Positions 1 through 9,411 are shown, counted from the first letter of the stretch. The stretch: DNA of 64,000 bases from Nocardia pneumoniae NBRC 100136 (GCF_000308755.1 NZ_BAGF01000002.1:124001-188000); one strand, 5' to 3'. Made by a program: numbers and translations. The notes: generated from the sequence alone by a model not told the origin.

Positions 1-30
1 GACTACGGGTGGGAAACCCGCTGCCAGACA

Positions 31-68
31 CAGGGCCGCCGCGCAGACGATTCTGCGCGGCGGCCCTG
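31..68 (+). terminator. Strong intrinsic terminator of an off-window gene
   Basis: A perfect 17-bp stem (31-47 pairing with 52-68) with a 4-nt loop is followed by a T-rich run (gttttgttt). Reading on the plus strand this is a classic rho-independent terminator for a gene lying upstream of the window. On the minus strand it lies just beyond the stop of the small gene ending at 99 and may serve both sides. Confidence 0.8.
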
Positions 69-98
69 CCGTTTTGTTTCCGGTGCGATGCCGGGCGC

Positions 99-257
99 TC
101 AGACCTTCAGGCGAAGACCGAGCTCGCGCCGGAGCACCTCTTGCGAGGGGAGGCGGTTGAGCACACGCAGCACCGCAGGCCGCAGCTCCCGTTGTTCCTC
201 TTCGCTGAGCAGTCCGACAAGATCGCGCAGATCCATATCATCGAATGCCGTTGTCAT
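99..257 (-). CDS. Small hypothetical protein, 52 aa
   Basis: A short frame starting MTTAFDD and ending RLKV. The product looks like two amphipathic helices rich in Leu, Glu and Arg (DLRDLVGLLSEEEQ, then a second helix), with no Cys and no membrane segment. It lies 68 bp downstream of the HxlR regulator gene on the same strand, so it could be co-transcribed. The ribosome site is weak, and an upstream ATG at 338 would overlap the HxlR stop. I do not recognise a family. It could be a small interaction protein or a chance frame. Confidence 0.4.
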   Translation of the reverse strand: MTTAFDDMDLRDLVGLLSEEEQRELRPAVLRVLNRLPSQEVLRRELGLRLKV

Positions 258-325
258 GAATCTCAGATTAAGGCCAATGGCTCGATTCGTCCTGCGATGC
301 ATCGCCACAGGTGGGAGCACGTTTT

Positions 326-745
326 TCAGACCGTACAACCGGTTTTGTCCACGCTGCTGTCATAGCGCGCCCGCGCGGCGAGCACGTCATCCATCCGCGC
401 CTCCGCCCAGGCTTTGACGGCGCTCATCACCGGCTGGAGGCTCTGGCCGAGCGGGGTGAGTTCGTAGTCCACGCGGACCGGGACCTCGGCGGTGACCCGC
501 CGCTCCACCAAGCCGTCGCGTTCCAGGCCGCGCAGGGTCTGGGTGAGCATCTTCGGGCTCACGCCTGCGATGACCCGATTCAGCTCGGCGTAGCGCCGCG
601 GGCCGTCGGCGAGCGCGGCCAGCACCAGGCTGACCCATTTGTCGCTGATCCGGTCCAGCAACTGCCGGGTGGGGCACTCGGCCACGTACGCGTCGTAGTG
701 CTGTTTGGCCAGGTCGCGGCGCTGCGCCGCAGTCATCGTCGCCAT
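326..745 (-). CDS. HxlR-family winged-helix transcriptional regulator
   Basis: A 139-aa one-domain regulator. The segment from about residue 24 (CPTRQLLDRISDKW) through KMLTQTLRGLERDGLVERR is the typical HxlR winged helix: the recognition helix lies near residues 64-80 and the wing follows (VDYELTPLGQSL). The Cys at position 24 is where redox- or electrophile-sensing members carry their reactive Cys. Known family members repress an adjacent oxidoreductase and respond to quinones or aldehydes. Here the gene diverges from a quinone-oxidoreductase-type gene across about 100 bp containing an inverted repeat, so regulation of that neighbour and of itself is the likely role. Confidence 0.85.
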   Translation of the reverse strand: MATMTAAQRRDLAKQHYDAYVAECPTRQLLDRISDKWVSLVLAALADGPRRYAELNRVIAGVSPKMLTQTLRGLERDGLVERRVTAEVPVRVDYELTPLGQSLQPVMSAVKAWAEARMDDVLAARARYDSSVDKTGCTV

Positions 746-782
746 CGAAGTACCTCGACACCCCTAACGCACTCTCAGGTAA

Positions 783-803
783 CTACTACCCAGCAGATAG
801 TAG
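783..803. promoter_or_regulatory. Inverted-repeat operator between HxlR and oxidoreductase genes
   Basis: CTACTA at 783-788 and TAGTAG at 798-803 form a perfect 6-bp inverted repeat with a 9-nt spacer, in the 100-bp space between divergent genes. The spacing fits a dimeric winged-helix regulator, and the HxlR protein next door is the obvious candidate. Confidence 0.55.
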
Positions 804-845
804 CTCCTCATAGGTTGGACCGGCATTCAAGAGGAAAGGAACGTC

Positions 846-1778
846 ATGCGTGCAGTAGTAGTCCGTCATCCGGGTCCGGACGGCGCGGTGGAGATCGTGG
901 AGGTGCCTGTCCCGCAGCCGGGTCCGGGCACGGTCCGCATCGCGGTCGCCGCGGCGGCGGTCAACCCGGTGGATCTGATGGTGCGGGCGGGTGTCGGCGG
1001 CACGCCGTTCGCCGCGCCCCGTGACCAGTGGGGCGTAGGTTGGGATGTCGCGGGCACCGTGGACGCGGTCGGCGCGGGCGTCACGGGATTCACGGTGGGG
1101 CAGGCGGTGATCGGTATCAGTGACCGGCTCGACGTGTCGCTCGGCGCGCAGGCGGACTACGTGGTGCTGGAGGCCGGAAATATCGCCCCCGCACCGGTTT
1201 CCGTGCCGCCGGTGCAGGCGGCCACCATTCCGCTCAACGGCCTCACCGCGACACAGGCGCTCGCCGCGCTGGAGTTGGCGTCCACCGACACGCTGCTGGT
1301 CACCGGCGCGGCCGGTGGGGTCGGTGGTTTCGCCGTCGAACTCGCTGCCGCACAGGGCGTCCGGGTGATCGCCTCCGCCTCACCCGCCGACGAGGAAACG
1401 GTCCGCGCGCTCGGCGCCACGGATTTCGTTCCCCGCCAGGCATCGCTCCCCGATGCCGTCCGGGCCCTGATCCCGGGTGGCGTCGACGCCGCGCTGGACG
1501 CGGCCACACTCGGCCCCGCGGCACTCGCCGCGGTCCGGGGCGGCGGCCGGTTCGTCTCGGTGAGCGTCCCGGCCACGCCGATTCCATTGCGTGGCATCGA
1601 CGTGCGAACGGTCCTGGTCCGAGCCGACCGCAACCAACTCGACGACCTCGTCACCCGAGTCGACGCAGGCCGACTCACCCTCCGCGTAGCCGAAACCTTC
1701 CCCCTCACCTCCGTCACCGCCGCCCACGAACGCCTGGCCGCAGGCGGCCTGACCGGCCGCCTGGTCCTCCTCCCCTAA
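846..1778 (+). CDS. Zinc-less NADP-dependent alcohol dehydrogenase / quinone oxidoreductase
   Basis: A 310-aa medium-chain dehydrogenase/reductase. The N-terminal GroES-like domain (about 1-120) is followed by a Rossmann domain with the nucleotide loop TGAAGGVGGFAVELAAAQG near residues 150-170. The structural and catalytic zinc Cys ligands are absent, which places it in the quinone-oxidoreductase branch that reduces quinones or enones with NADPH in the cytoplasm. An excellent ribosome site (gaggaaagga) precedes ATG 846. It diverges from an HxlR regulator, a common pairing for inducible detoxification of reactive quinones. The exact substrate cannot be read. Confidence 0.85.
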   Translation: MRAVVVRHPGPDGAVEIVEVPVPQPGPGTVRIAVAAAAVNPVDLMVRAGVGGTPFAAPRDQWGVGWDVAGTVDAVGAGVTGFTVGQAVIGISDRLDVSLGAQADYVVLEAGNIAPAPVSVPPVQAATIPLNGLTATQALAALELASTDTLLVTGAAGGVGGFAVELAAAQGVRVIASASPADEETVRALGATDFVPRQASLPDAVRALIPGGVDAALDAATLGPAALAAVRGGGRFVSVSVPATPIPLRGIDVRTVLVRADRNQLDDLVTRVDAGRLTLRVAETFPLTSVTAAHERLAAGGLTGRLVLLP

Positions 1779-1786
1779 CCACTCGA

Positions 1787-1843
1787 CGAGTGGCACATGG
1801 CTGCGGAGAACTCCGAGATGACCTCTCCACCATGTGCCACTCG
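1787..1843. repeat. Dispersed 57-nt hairpin repeat, copy 1
   Basis: Arms CGAGTGGCACATGG (1787-1800) and CCATGTGCCACTCG (1830-1843) are perfect 14-bp complements around a 29-nt loop. The element lies between two convergent genes (stops at 1778 and 1859), so it may terminate both. A second copy with the same arm and loop length occurs at 53903-53959, showing that this is a repeat family rather than a lone terminator. Confidence 0.8.
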
Positions 1844-1858
1844 CGGACGAGGTTGGGG

Positions 1859-4800
1859 TTAGCGGATGCGGATGGGGTCGTCGGTGGAGAGGCCGGTGCG
1901 GGTTTGGGGGGTGGTGGTGATGGTGGCTGGGTGGGCTTGGGGGTCGTAGGGGGTGAACTTCTCGAGGGAACCCCAGTCGCGGGACCAGTCGCGGTCGAGG
2001 TAGCTGGGGACGGTTTGCGACTTCAGCAGCAGGCCGGTCCAGCCGAGGGGGCCGCCGCCGATATCGTCCTGCCAGGCGTTGGAGGCGTCGGAGCCGACGC
2101 GGTCGGGCAGGATGCGCCAGTTCGGGATCTCGGCGACGCCGTCCTTGTGGTCGAACGGCCGCTGGCACGGGAAGGCCAGGCCGACGTGCCAGTCCAGCAG
2201 CACCGGATCCTGCGACCCGACCACCGAATTGAGCGTGGCCAGTTTGGGCAGCCGGGGTGGGGTGACGGCCAGCCACTGCTTGGGCGTGATGTCGTTGTCG
2301 ACCGCGACCAATCGCACGGCGTTCACGTCGGCGGGCAGTCGGTCCAGCGGCACGCGCAAGTTGCGCCAGGACGGCGCGGGTCCGATGTCGAGCGGGTCGA
2401 TGGAACCGAGTGTGCGCACGTCGCCGTTCTGGTCGCGGACGCCGTATTCCAGATGCAGCTCCTGACCGTAGGTGAGCACGCCATCGGCGTCGATCGACCG
2501 GATGCGCCCGGCCGCGGTGATCGCGAGCACCTGGTAGGCGGGGTCGTTGCGCATGCTGTCGGTCAGGTCGAGCCGGTACCACTGCGTGATCAGCTTCGCC
2601 TGCTGCTGTTCGCCCTCCTGGTAGCTGCCCAGCACCGGGGTCTTGGCCGGGTCGAGGCCGAACGGCAGCGCGACGGTGCTGCCGTTGAGCCCCGCCTGCT
2701 CGGTAGTGCCGCCACCCGTGCCCGCGCCGGTGGTCTTCGTGGTCTTGTTCTCGGAGTCTTTCTCCACCGAGTTCGCCCCGCCGCTGACCGTCTCCTCGGC
2801 GTCGGCGGTGAGGTCGCGGGCGACACCGTTCGGCGTGAAACCTTTGTTCTGCGCGGCCAAACCGTCCGCGGGTGCGCCGGTATAGGGCTGCAACAGCGAG
2901 TCGGCGGTGTCGGTCTCCACCAAGACGTCGTTGGCCAACGCGCACGAATCGCCTTGCACCGTCTCCACGTTCGATTTGGTGATCGAGTACGCGGGATACT
3001 GGGTGGCCGCGGCCTTGGCCAGCGAGGCGACCTCGAAGATCACCAGCAGGGCGGCGGCGATGGTCAGCGGAGCCGAGGCCCACCGGTCGAAACGCCGTGG
3101 CGCCGCGGTGCTCTCCCGCCGATACGGCTCGCGATAGTGCTGCCAGATGGCGACCAGCAACGCGACGCCGCTGAGCCCAAGGAACAGGGTGGACAGCCCC
3201 TTGCCCGCGATCAACGGCGCCTTGTCCCACCACGGGACGCCGTAGCTGGAGACGTACCACCACCCGTTCGGACCGGTGAAGGTCACCGCGAGCAGGAACA
3301 GCACCGCGGCGGCGAACAGCGAGCGATTGCGCGGCGAGCGAATGCCCGTGGTGCCCACCGCGACCGCCGCCAGCGCCGCCAGCGACCCGGCCAGCCCGGC
3401 GTACACGCCGAAGTGATGTGTCCACTTGGTCGGGGTGAACATCATCAGGAACAGTGACGCGAACACGATGCCGAGAATGCGCACCGACGGGCCGCGCGAT
3501 GTCCCCGGGATCCGTCCCTTGCGCAGGACCTGCAAGACGCACACCAGCAGGCACAGCAGCATCACCAGCACGCCGAAGCGCCGCGCCAGCGAGCCGTCCG
3601 GTGAGAGCATCAACAGCGAGTCCCAGCGGGTGCGCTCGTCGAACCACGCCACGTTCGGGCCCACGATCGTGCGCACCCTGGTGGCCTCCAGCACCGTCGC
3701 CAGCGTCTGGTCGGCGAAGATCACCACCAGCACCAGCGTGCCCGCGGCCAGGCCCGGCGCGAGCAGCGCCGCGAATCGGAACACCGTGCCCGCCCGGGAC
3801 GGCTTGCGCACGTCCACGGGGGCGTTCACCGCGGCCGCGGCGTCCGCCGAACCGGCGGCGGCCGCATCCGCGTCCGGTCCGGTCCGCGTCGGGACGGCCC
3901 CGCGCGCACGCTTGATCAGGATCAGCAGCACCGGACGCGAGCCCGCGATCAGCGCCGCGATGCAGATGAGGCCGGTCGGGCCGGCCGCGAGCGAGAACGC
4001 GGCGATCAGGACGGCCACCGCGGCGGGCAGCAAGCGGCCGGTCGCGATGGCGCGTTCGATCGAGCACCAGGTGAGCAGCGCGCCCGCCGCGATCAGCGGC
4101 TCGGGACGCAGGCCGTTGTCGTAGGGCAGCCAGAACGCGAGGAACACCAAGCCCGCGGTCCACAGCGCCACCTTGTTGCGCCGTACCCGGGCGCCGAGCC
4201 GCGGCAGCACTTCCCGGCTGATCACCAGCCAGCAGATGATTCCGGCCGCCAAGGTGGGCAGGCGCATCCACAGGCTGGCGTCGGAGATCCGGGCCATCCA
4301 CGCCAGCACCTCGTAGGACCAGCCGAACGGCGCTTCGGGCACCGCGAACCATCGGTAGTAGTTCGCCATGTAGCCCGCGTGCTCGGACGCGCGCGCCATG
4401 TTCAGGATGTAGCCGTCGTCGGAGGTGTTGGCCCCGATGACGTGCCACAGCGCCAGCGTGCCCAGCACCGCGCCGTCCGCGGGCGTGACCCGCCACCAGT
4501 GCGCGGGCAGGAACCGTCGCGGCCTGCGGCCGTCGCTGGTGTCCAGCAGATGCAGTGCGATCAGGGCGATCAGTGTGAACACGGCGGCGGCGATCATCGC
4601 GGCCAGCTTGAGCGGCGTCGGCGTGGAGGAGAATCGCGAGTCGATGTCCGCGTGCACCCGCGCGCCGTCGAGGCGACCGGCGTCCAGATCGGTGAACACG
4701 CCCACCAGTTGGGGCCGGATGTCACGGCCGACCGTGGCCCGGAAAGGCGTGCCGTCCTGCCTGGATACACCGGTGAGTTCCGCGGTGGTGGCGGCAGCGG

Positions 4801-5203
4801 TGGACTCGATGGTGAGCGCCGCGCACGACCCGACCTCCGACAGCGGCGCCGACAGCAGCGGGATGTCCCGCAGCACCACCGAGAGCACGCCGTCGGCCAC
4901 CGAGACCACCAAGCCCTTGGTCGCGGCCTGGCCGGACGCCACCGGAACGGTGGACAGCACGGTGCCCGCCGCGACCGATCCGGTGAGTGAGCAGGGCAGC
5001 GTCGCGTCGAACCGCAGGGGCTCGTAGGACACCAACGGCGCCGCGACGCTCGTGGCGCCGGACTCCGGCCAGTCCAGGCTCGCCCGATCCTGCCGTACCG
5101 GCAGCAGCGGGGTCAGCACCGCCAAGAGGAAGCCGAGGAGCCCTGCGACGAGGGCGATCAATCGGTTACGGGTGAACGCTCGTGAAGCTCGGTCCGGTCG
5201 CAC
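1859..5203 (-). CDS. embB: Arabinosyltransferase EmbB
   Basis: A 1114-aa GT-C integral membrane enzyme that adds arabinofuranose from decaprenyl-phosphoryl-arabinose to the arabinan of arabinogalactan, on the outer face of the membrane. An N-terminal TM (about 12-35) is followed by a periplasmic beta-rich domain, many TM segments (about 200-700) and a large C-terminal carbohydrate-binding domain. The catalytic Asp pair is at 262-263 in SDDGYILNMAR. This stretch and GYMANYYRWF resemble EmbB more than EmbA or EmbC. The Met at 269 matches mycobacterial EmbB Met306, the ethambutol-resistance position. GTG start, no clear ribosome site. It is the last gene of the minus-strand arabinan cluster, 37 bp after the preceding gene. 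Confidence 0.9.
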   Translation of the reverse strand: MRPDRASRAFTRNRLIALVAGLLGFLLAVLTPLLPVRQDRASLDWPESGATSVAAPLVSYEPLRFDATLPCSLTGSVAAGTVLSTVPVASGQAATKGLVVSVADGVLSVVLRDIPLLSAPLSEVGSCAALTIESTAAATTAELTGVSRQDGTPFRATVGRDIRPQLVGVFTDLDAGRLDGARVHADIDSRFSSTPTPLKLAAMIAAAVFTLIALIALHLLDTSDGRRPRRFLPAHWWRVTPADGAVLGTLALWHVIGANTSDDGYILNMARASEHAGYMANYYRWFAVPEAPFGWSYEVLAWMARISDASLWMRLPTLAAGIICWLVISREVLPRLGARVRRNKVALWTAGLVFLAFWLPYDNGLRPEPLIAAGALLTWCSIERAIATGRLLPAAVAVLIAAFSLAAGPTGLICIAALIAGSRPVLLILIKRARGAVPTRTGPDADAAAAGSADAAAAVNAPVDVRKPSRAGTVFRFAALLAPGLAAGTLVLVVIFADQTLATVLEATRVRTIVGPNVAWFDERTRWDSLLMLSPDGSLARRFGVLVMLLCLLVCVLQVLRKGRIPGTSRGPSVRILGIVFASLFLMMFTPTKWTHHFGVYAGLAGSLAALAAVAVGTTGIRSPRNRSLFAAAVLFLLAVTFTGPNGWWYVSSYGVPWWDKAPLIAGKGLSTLFLGLSGVALLVAIWQHYREPYRRESTAAPRRFDRWASAPLTIAAALLVIFEVASLAKAAATQYPAYSITKSNVETVQGDSCALANDVLVETDTADSLLQPYTGAPADGLAAQNKGFTPNGVARDLTADAEETVSGGANSVEKDSENKTTKTTGAGTGGGTTEQAGLNGSTVALPFGLDPAKTPVLGSYQEGEQQQAKLITQWYRLDLTDSMRNDPAYQVLAITAAGRIRSIDADGVLTYGQELHLEYGVRDQNGDVRTLGSIDPLDIGPAPSWRNLRVPLDRLPADVNAVRLVAVDNDITPKQWLAVTPPRLPKLATLNSVVGSQDPVLLDWHVGLAFPCQRPFDHKDGVAEIPNWRILPDRVGSDASNAWQDDIGGGPLGWTGLLLKSQTVPSYLDRDWSRDWGSLEKFTPYDPQAHPATITTTPQTRTGLSTDDPIRIR

Positions 5204-5240
5204 GGTGGTTGATGCTAGCTACCGCTCGGTGTGACCCGGA

Positions 5241-7112
5241 CTACCGCAGCATGTGAACGTCCCACAGCCAGACGTCCTCGACCCGGGTCGGTGCGAATCC
5301 GAACAGCTGGGTGACGGTTTCCCGCAGCACGTCGCCGTGCTCGGTCGGCGGAAGCACGACGACGTCGGCATGCCAGAACCGCAGGTCGGTCAGCGCGCGG
5401 GCGCGGGTGTCCGCATCGATCCGCGGCACCACGCCGGTGTCGCGCGCCTGCACCAGCAGCGCGGTGGTGGGGCGGGTCTCCGGGCCGTAGATCCCTTTCT
5501 TGGTTGTGCCGGTCGGGCCGACGAAGTAGCCGCCCGCCAGCGGGAAGGCGAAATCGGCTTCGGCCTGCCAGCGCAGCGCCCGCGCGTCCGGCGGTCGCGG
5601 AGGCGGCACAACGACCACCGAGCCAGTTCCGACGTAGCGCCGGACCGTGCGGTCGGCGAAGAAATCCGGTGTCGGCGCCCGCTCGATCACCGGGAGGATG
5701 GTGGGCGTCAGCGGCAGCAGGGCGCAGATGACCGCGGTGAACCAGGCCAGCGGTTTCCAGTCCGCCTCAGATTGCCGCCAGCTGGTCACCGCGCGCTCGG
5801 TGGCCAGCGCGAGCACCGCCGCGATGGCCGGGATCGCGGCCATGCTCAGCCTGCTCTCCAGCACCGTGTTCAGCAGCGGTACGTGTTCGGCCCATCGCCA
5901 CGGCAGATCGATGCCGGTGGGCTGCTTGCCGATGGTGACCACCCCGCCCAGCGACAGCACGCCGAAGACCGCGATCACCATGCTGGCCGCCCGCACCACC
6001 CGGTCACGCCACAGCAGCACCACCGTGACGACGACCAAGAGCAGCAGCGGCCACCCGAAGTACGCGTTCTGCTCAGTGGGATTGATCGCCACGTTCTTGC
6101 CGGGAGCGAAGACGCCGCCGAGCGATTCGGACGGGAACTGCACCAGCGCCTCGAGGTCGTTGCCCATCGGACCGTGGTCGATCGAGCGGTAGCTCTGCGG
6201 GCCGAAGAACTGCCACCAGAGCGGAATCTCGGTGAGCGCCAGTGTGATCACCGCGGCCAGGGCGAGCGTGGGTGCGATCCCGCGCACCACGCGCAGCCCT
6301 GCGCGCGGTGTGCGCAGGTGATAGACCACGGCGAACAGGCCGAAGGCGAGGGCGAAGATCAGCAGCGGTTCTTCGCCGAGCGCGATTTGCAGCGCGACCA
6401 GCAGTCCCAGCGCCAGTGCGTTCCGAATCCGTTCGTACGGCCGATCCGGTCCGATTCCCTCCGCCTGCCGCGCCATCCGGATCACTCGTCCCGCGATGAC
6501 CGGAAGCAGCGGCAGGACGACGAAATTCGGGTGCGCGTTCGCGTGCGAGATCATCCCGGGGGCGAAGCCGCAGAACAGGCCGCCGATCACCGCCGCGACC
6601 CGCGCGTCGACGAGTTCACGGCCGAACAGCCGATACCAGGCGAACGCCGTCCCGGCCAGGCCGATGGTGAGCACCAGCACGAACGTGACGGTGGGCCCGA
6701 AGAGCAGGGTGACCGGTGTGAGCGGCACGCCGACGCCGAACATGGCCGTGTTGGCCATCATGTTCACCCCGGCGGGGAAGTTCTGCAGATCGGTGCCGAG
6801 CGGGTTGTGCAGATGGGCTACCGCGTGCGCGGTGACCGCGAAGAACCATTCCCACATCGTCTGGTCCTGACCGCTTTTGATCAGGTACCCGCTGTCGGTG
6901 TTGCGCCACTGACTCGATAGCACGGTGGCCGCGAGCGCCAGATAGCCGACCGCGACGAGCAGGTCGGCGCCGCCGAACCGGATGCGACCATCGCGGACGG
7001 ACCGGGGGAGCAGGCGCGGGCGCGCGGGTCCGGTGAGCATCCGTTCTGCTGTGACGACCGCGACCGCCGAGTCCGCCAGTTCGGCGGTTTCGACGTCCTG
7101 TGCCTGTTTCAC
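5241..7112 (-). CDS. GT-C-like polytopic membrane protein, function unassigned
   Basis: About 623 aa with some 11-13 hydrophobic segments and a soluble C-terminal part of about 130 residues, the architecture of lipid-linked-sugar glycosyltransferases. Near the N-terminus, after the first TM, is NTDSGYLIKSGQDQTMWEWF, whose Asp could be the GT-C metal/catalytic residue; HNPLGTDLQNFPAGVNMM follows. I chose GTG 7112 because AGGAGA lies 9 nt upstream; GTG 7118 and 7130 are alternatives. It lies between aftA and embB, so a role in arabinan or other cell-wall glycan assembly is inferred from position only. I do not recognise it as AftB, AftC or AftD. Confidence 0.75.
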   Translation of the reverse strand: MKQAQDVETAELADSAVAVVTAERMLTGPARPRLLPRSVRDGRIRFGGADLLVAVGYLALAATVLSSQWRNTDSGYLIKSGQDQTMWEWFFAVTAHAVAHLHNPLGTDLQNFPAGVNMMANTAMFGVGVPLTPVTLLFGPTVTFVLVLTIGLAGTAFAWYRLFGRELVDARVAAVIGGLFCGFAPGMISHANAHPNFVVLPLLPVIAGRVIRMARQAEGIGPDRPYERIRNALALGLLVALQIALGEEPLLIFALAFGLFAVVYHLRTPRAGLRVVRGIAPTLALAAVITLALTEIPLWWQFFGPQSYRSIDHGPMGNDLEALVQFPSESLGGVFAPGKNVAINPTEQNAYFGWPLLLLVVVTVVLLWRDRVVRAASMVIAVFGVLSLGGVVTIGKQPTGIDLPWRWAEHVPLLNTVLESRLSMAAIPAIAAVLALATERAVTSWRQSEADWKPLAWFTAVICALLPLTPTILPVIERAPTPDFFADRTVRRYVGTGSVVVVPPPRPPDARALRWQAEADFAFPLAGGYFVGPTGTTKKGIYGPETRPTTALLVQARDTGVVPRIDADTRARALTDLRFWHADVVVLPPTEHGDVLRETVTQLFGFAPTRVEDVWLWDVHMLR

Positions 7113-7254
7113 CCGCACATCTCTCCTCACCAGCGCTGAAGCAGCCGCCCGCCGTAACCGACCACGCCGCGCGTGGACTCACAAACGGAGGGGTTATCCA
7201 CTGCGCGGCGGGTTCAACCTCCGCGCGTCGGCCGGGCGCGTGGCGTGGAACCGG

Positions 7255-9324
7255 TCAGCGGCGGACGGTGACGAGGGTGAACGGGCCGATATCGGTCGTG
7301 GTGAAGCGCGGGTCGGCGAACAGCTCCTTGGGGAAGCTCACCGTGTAGCGCGCCACGTTCGGGTCGTTCGGGTAGACGTCCTTCGCCAGCCGCAGCGTGT
7401 AAGCGTCGCCACTGCGCCGGAACAGGAAGGCGTCCGGCGCGCGCCACGGACTCGTCGCCAGTGCGTCGTGCAGCTCCTGCGGCGTCTTCAGCTTGCTCCA
7501 CCGCTCGATCGTCGTGGCGCGGCCAGCGAAATCGGCGAGCGGGTTGGCGTAGTGCGAGGTGAGTGCTTGGAAGCCGAAGTAGGGGTAGAAGGACAGGAAG
7601 CTGGTGTCGGCCGTGAGCACCACGGTGTCCGAGCGCGGGCGTCCGGTCTGCGCGGTGAGGGCCGCGTCCACGTCACGGTAGAACGAGACGGCCGAAGGCG
7701 CCCGCTGGTCGGCGCGGCGTCCGTCGCCGTCGGTGTCGGTGTAGGCGGTGGTGATCTCCGCCGCGAGGACGTGCGGGATGTCCTGGGTGAACGCCAGCGC
7801 ACCGACCGTCGCGACGACGATCACCACGAGCCGGAACCGGGCGGGCTCGTTCAAGGCCTGGTAGATCGCCCGCGCGCCCTCCACGAACCCGAACGCGCCC
7901 GCGACCGCGAGCAGCACCAGCAAGACCGGCTCCAGCCGGAACGACAGCAGCGTGGTGCCCGCCGCCGTGGCCGCCATGGACAGCAGCGTCCACAGATAGA
8001 TCGCGGCCACCCCGATCCCCAATGCCTGCGCCCGCCGCGACGACGCTGCGCGCAGCACCAGCCACACCGTGCCGATCAGGCAGAGTGCCCCCAGCAGGGA
8101 GAAGTCGAACATCGGCAGCGGCAGCTGCGAACCCCCTTCCGGCAGGTAGTGCAGCGCGGTGCCGGAACTCGCGGTCGTGGTGCGCAGCGCCTTCGCGAGA
8201 TACGGCGCCCACACGACGAGCGCGACCACTCCGGCGATCACCCCGATCACCACCAGACGCACCAGCGGCGGCACCGCCGCGCGCCAGGAACGACCGGCGC
8301 CGCTCGCGGCGCTGGCACGGCGTGGACGGTCGGCGGCACGCTGTTCCCGCGCCGCGAGCACGGCCGCCAGCAGGCCCATCAGGCCGACCGCGAAAGCGGC
8401 CACAAGGAAGTAGAGGGTGTAGAAGGTGGCCGCCCAGCCGAGAAACAGCCCGGTCCCGATGACCGCGCCCCAGCCACCAGCAGTGCGCTGCTCGGCATCC
8501 CCCGGCGTCGTGCCCGACCGGACGTCCTCCAGCGGCCGGTACAGCGCGCCCCAGGCCAGCACGAGCGCGGGCGGAAGCAGCAGCACGATGACGGCGCTGT
8601 AGGCCTCCGGCGCGGCGTAGGCCACCGTGACCGCGGTGCTCGCCGCCGCGACGCCCGCGGCCCAGTCCGCACGGATCAGCTTCGACCACAGCACCAGCGC
8701 GACGACCGCGGCCACCGCGAGGAAGCCGATCGCGTACGGCTTGAAGATCTCCCAGCCGTCCATCCCGAGCAGATTCGCCACCCGTCCACCGATCCAGAAC
8801 CAGCCAGCGGGGTAGAACGACGGCAGATCCGCGTACGTCATGTCGCGCAGTGCGGCGGAGTCGGTGAGCCGGGTGAGGAACTCGGTGCGGAACTCCTGAT
8901 CCACCGAGACGCCGAACAGATACAGCTCGGTCGCCGCCAATGGCATGCCCAGCGTGACCGTGACGAACGACGAGATCCCCACCCAGGAAAGCAGTTTCGC
9001 GACCCAGGGCCATTTGCGCAGCCGCAGCAGCGCGATCGCGACCGCGAGCAGGACCGCCGCGCCGACCTGCCCGACCGTGGTCAGCGCCCGCGTGACGTTC
9101 GAGGAGTTGAAGGCGGGCCACTGCACCATGGAGAACGCCAGCAGCCCGACGGCGGCCACCACGATCGCCACGACCGCCGCGAGCGTGGCCTCCGCGAGCC
9201 CGGAGGCGATCTGTCGCACCAGCAGCGCTGTCCGTCCCGGCACCGGGGCGGGATCAGTGGGGCGCGACGGCGCCTGGCCCGTCGCGGTGACCGTGCTCAA
9301 CGGACCGCTCCGCGCTCGTCGCAC
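7255..9324 (-). CDS. aftA: Galactan 5-O-arabinofuranosyltransferase AftA
   Basis: A 689-aa polytopic membrane enzyme that primes galactan with the first arabinofuranose from decaprenyl-phosphoryl-arabinose. Recognised by the AftA-type region FYPAGWFWIGGRVANLLG and the following WEIFKPYAI, by the many TM helices, and by the C-terminal soluble domain (about 510-689). The cluster order dprE1-dprE2-aftA-emb matches that of mycobacteria and corynebacteria. It starts with GTG at 9324, and the best purine-rich stretch is too far upstream, so the true start may be a little downstream. A strong hairpin at 9381-9411 separates it from dprE2, suggesting a partly independent transcript. Confidence 0.9.
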   Translation of the reverse strand: MRRARSGPLSTVTATGQAPSRPTDPAPVPGRTALLVRQIASGLAEATLAAVVAIVVAAVGLLAFSMVQWPAFNSSNVTRALTTVGQVGAAVLLAVAIALLRLRKWPWVAKLLSWVGISSFVTVTLGMPLAATELYLFGVSVDQEFRTEFLTRLTDSAALRDMTYADLPSFYPAGWFWIGGRVANLLGMDGWEIFKPYAIGFLAVAAVVALVLWSKLIRADWAAGVAAASTAVTVAYAAPEAYSAVIVLLLPPALVLAWGALYRPLEDVRSGTTPGDAEQRTAGGWGAVIGTGLFLGWAATFYTLYFLVAAFAVGLMGLLAAVLAAREQRAADRPRRASAASGAGRSWRAAVPPLVRLVVIGVIAGVVALVVWAPYLAKALRTTTASSGTALHYLPEGGSQLPLPMFDFSLLGALCLIGTVWLVLRAASSRRAQALGIGVAAIYLWTLLSMAATAAGTTLLSFRLEPVLLVLLAVAGAFGFVEGARAIYQALNEPARFRLVVIVVATVGALAFTQDIPHVLAAEITTAYTDTDGDGRRADQRAPSAVSFYRDVDAALTAQTGRPRSDTVVLTADTSFLSFYPYFGFQALTSHYANPLADFAGRATTIERWSKLKTPQELHDALATSPWRAPDAFLFRRSGDAYTLRLAKDVYPNDPNVARYTVSFPKELFADPRFTTTDIGPFTLVTVRR

Positions 9325-9380
9325 TCGATTACTCGCATGGCGCCTCCGGATTCACTCGGGTCGACTCCGTCAGACGATAG

Positions 9381-9411
9381 GTGCCCGCGTGATCGAGGAT
9401 CACGCGGGCAC
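9381..9411 (-). terminator. Hairpin between dprE2 and aftA
   Basis: A perfect 14-bp stem (9381-9394 with 9398-9411) has a 3-nt loop, 24 nt past the dprE2 stop. No U-tract follows, as is common in high-GC actinobacteria. It probably attenuates or ends dprE1-dprE2 transcription before aftA. Confidence 0.65.

Noticed and set aside
1380..4496. Long minus-strand frame overlapping embB in another frame
   Set aside because: Arg/Pro/Gly-rich shadow product without domain features, typical of high-GC DNA; embB itself is clear.
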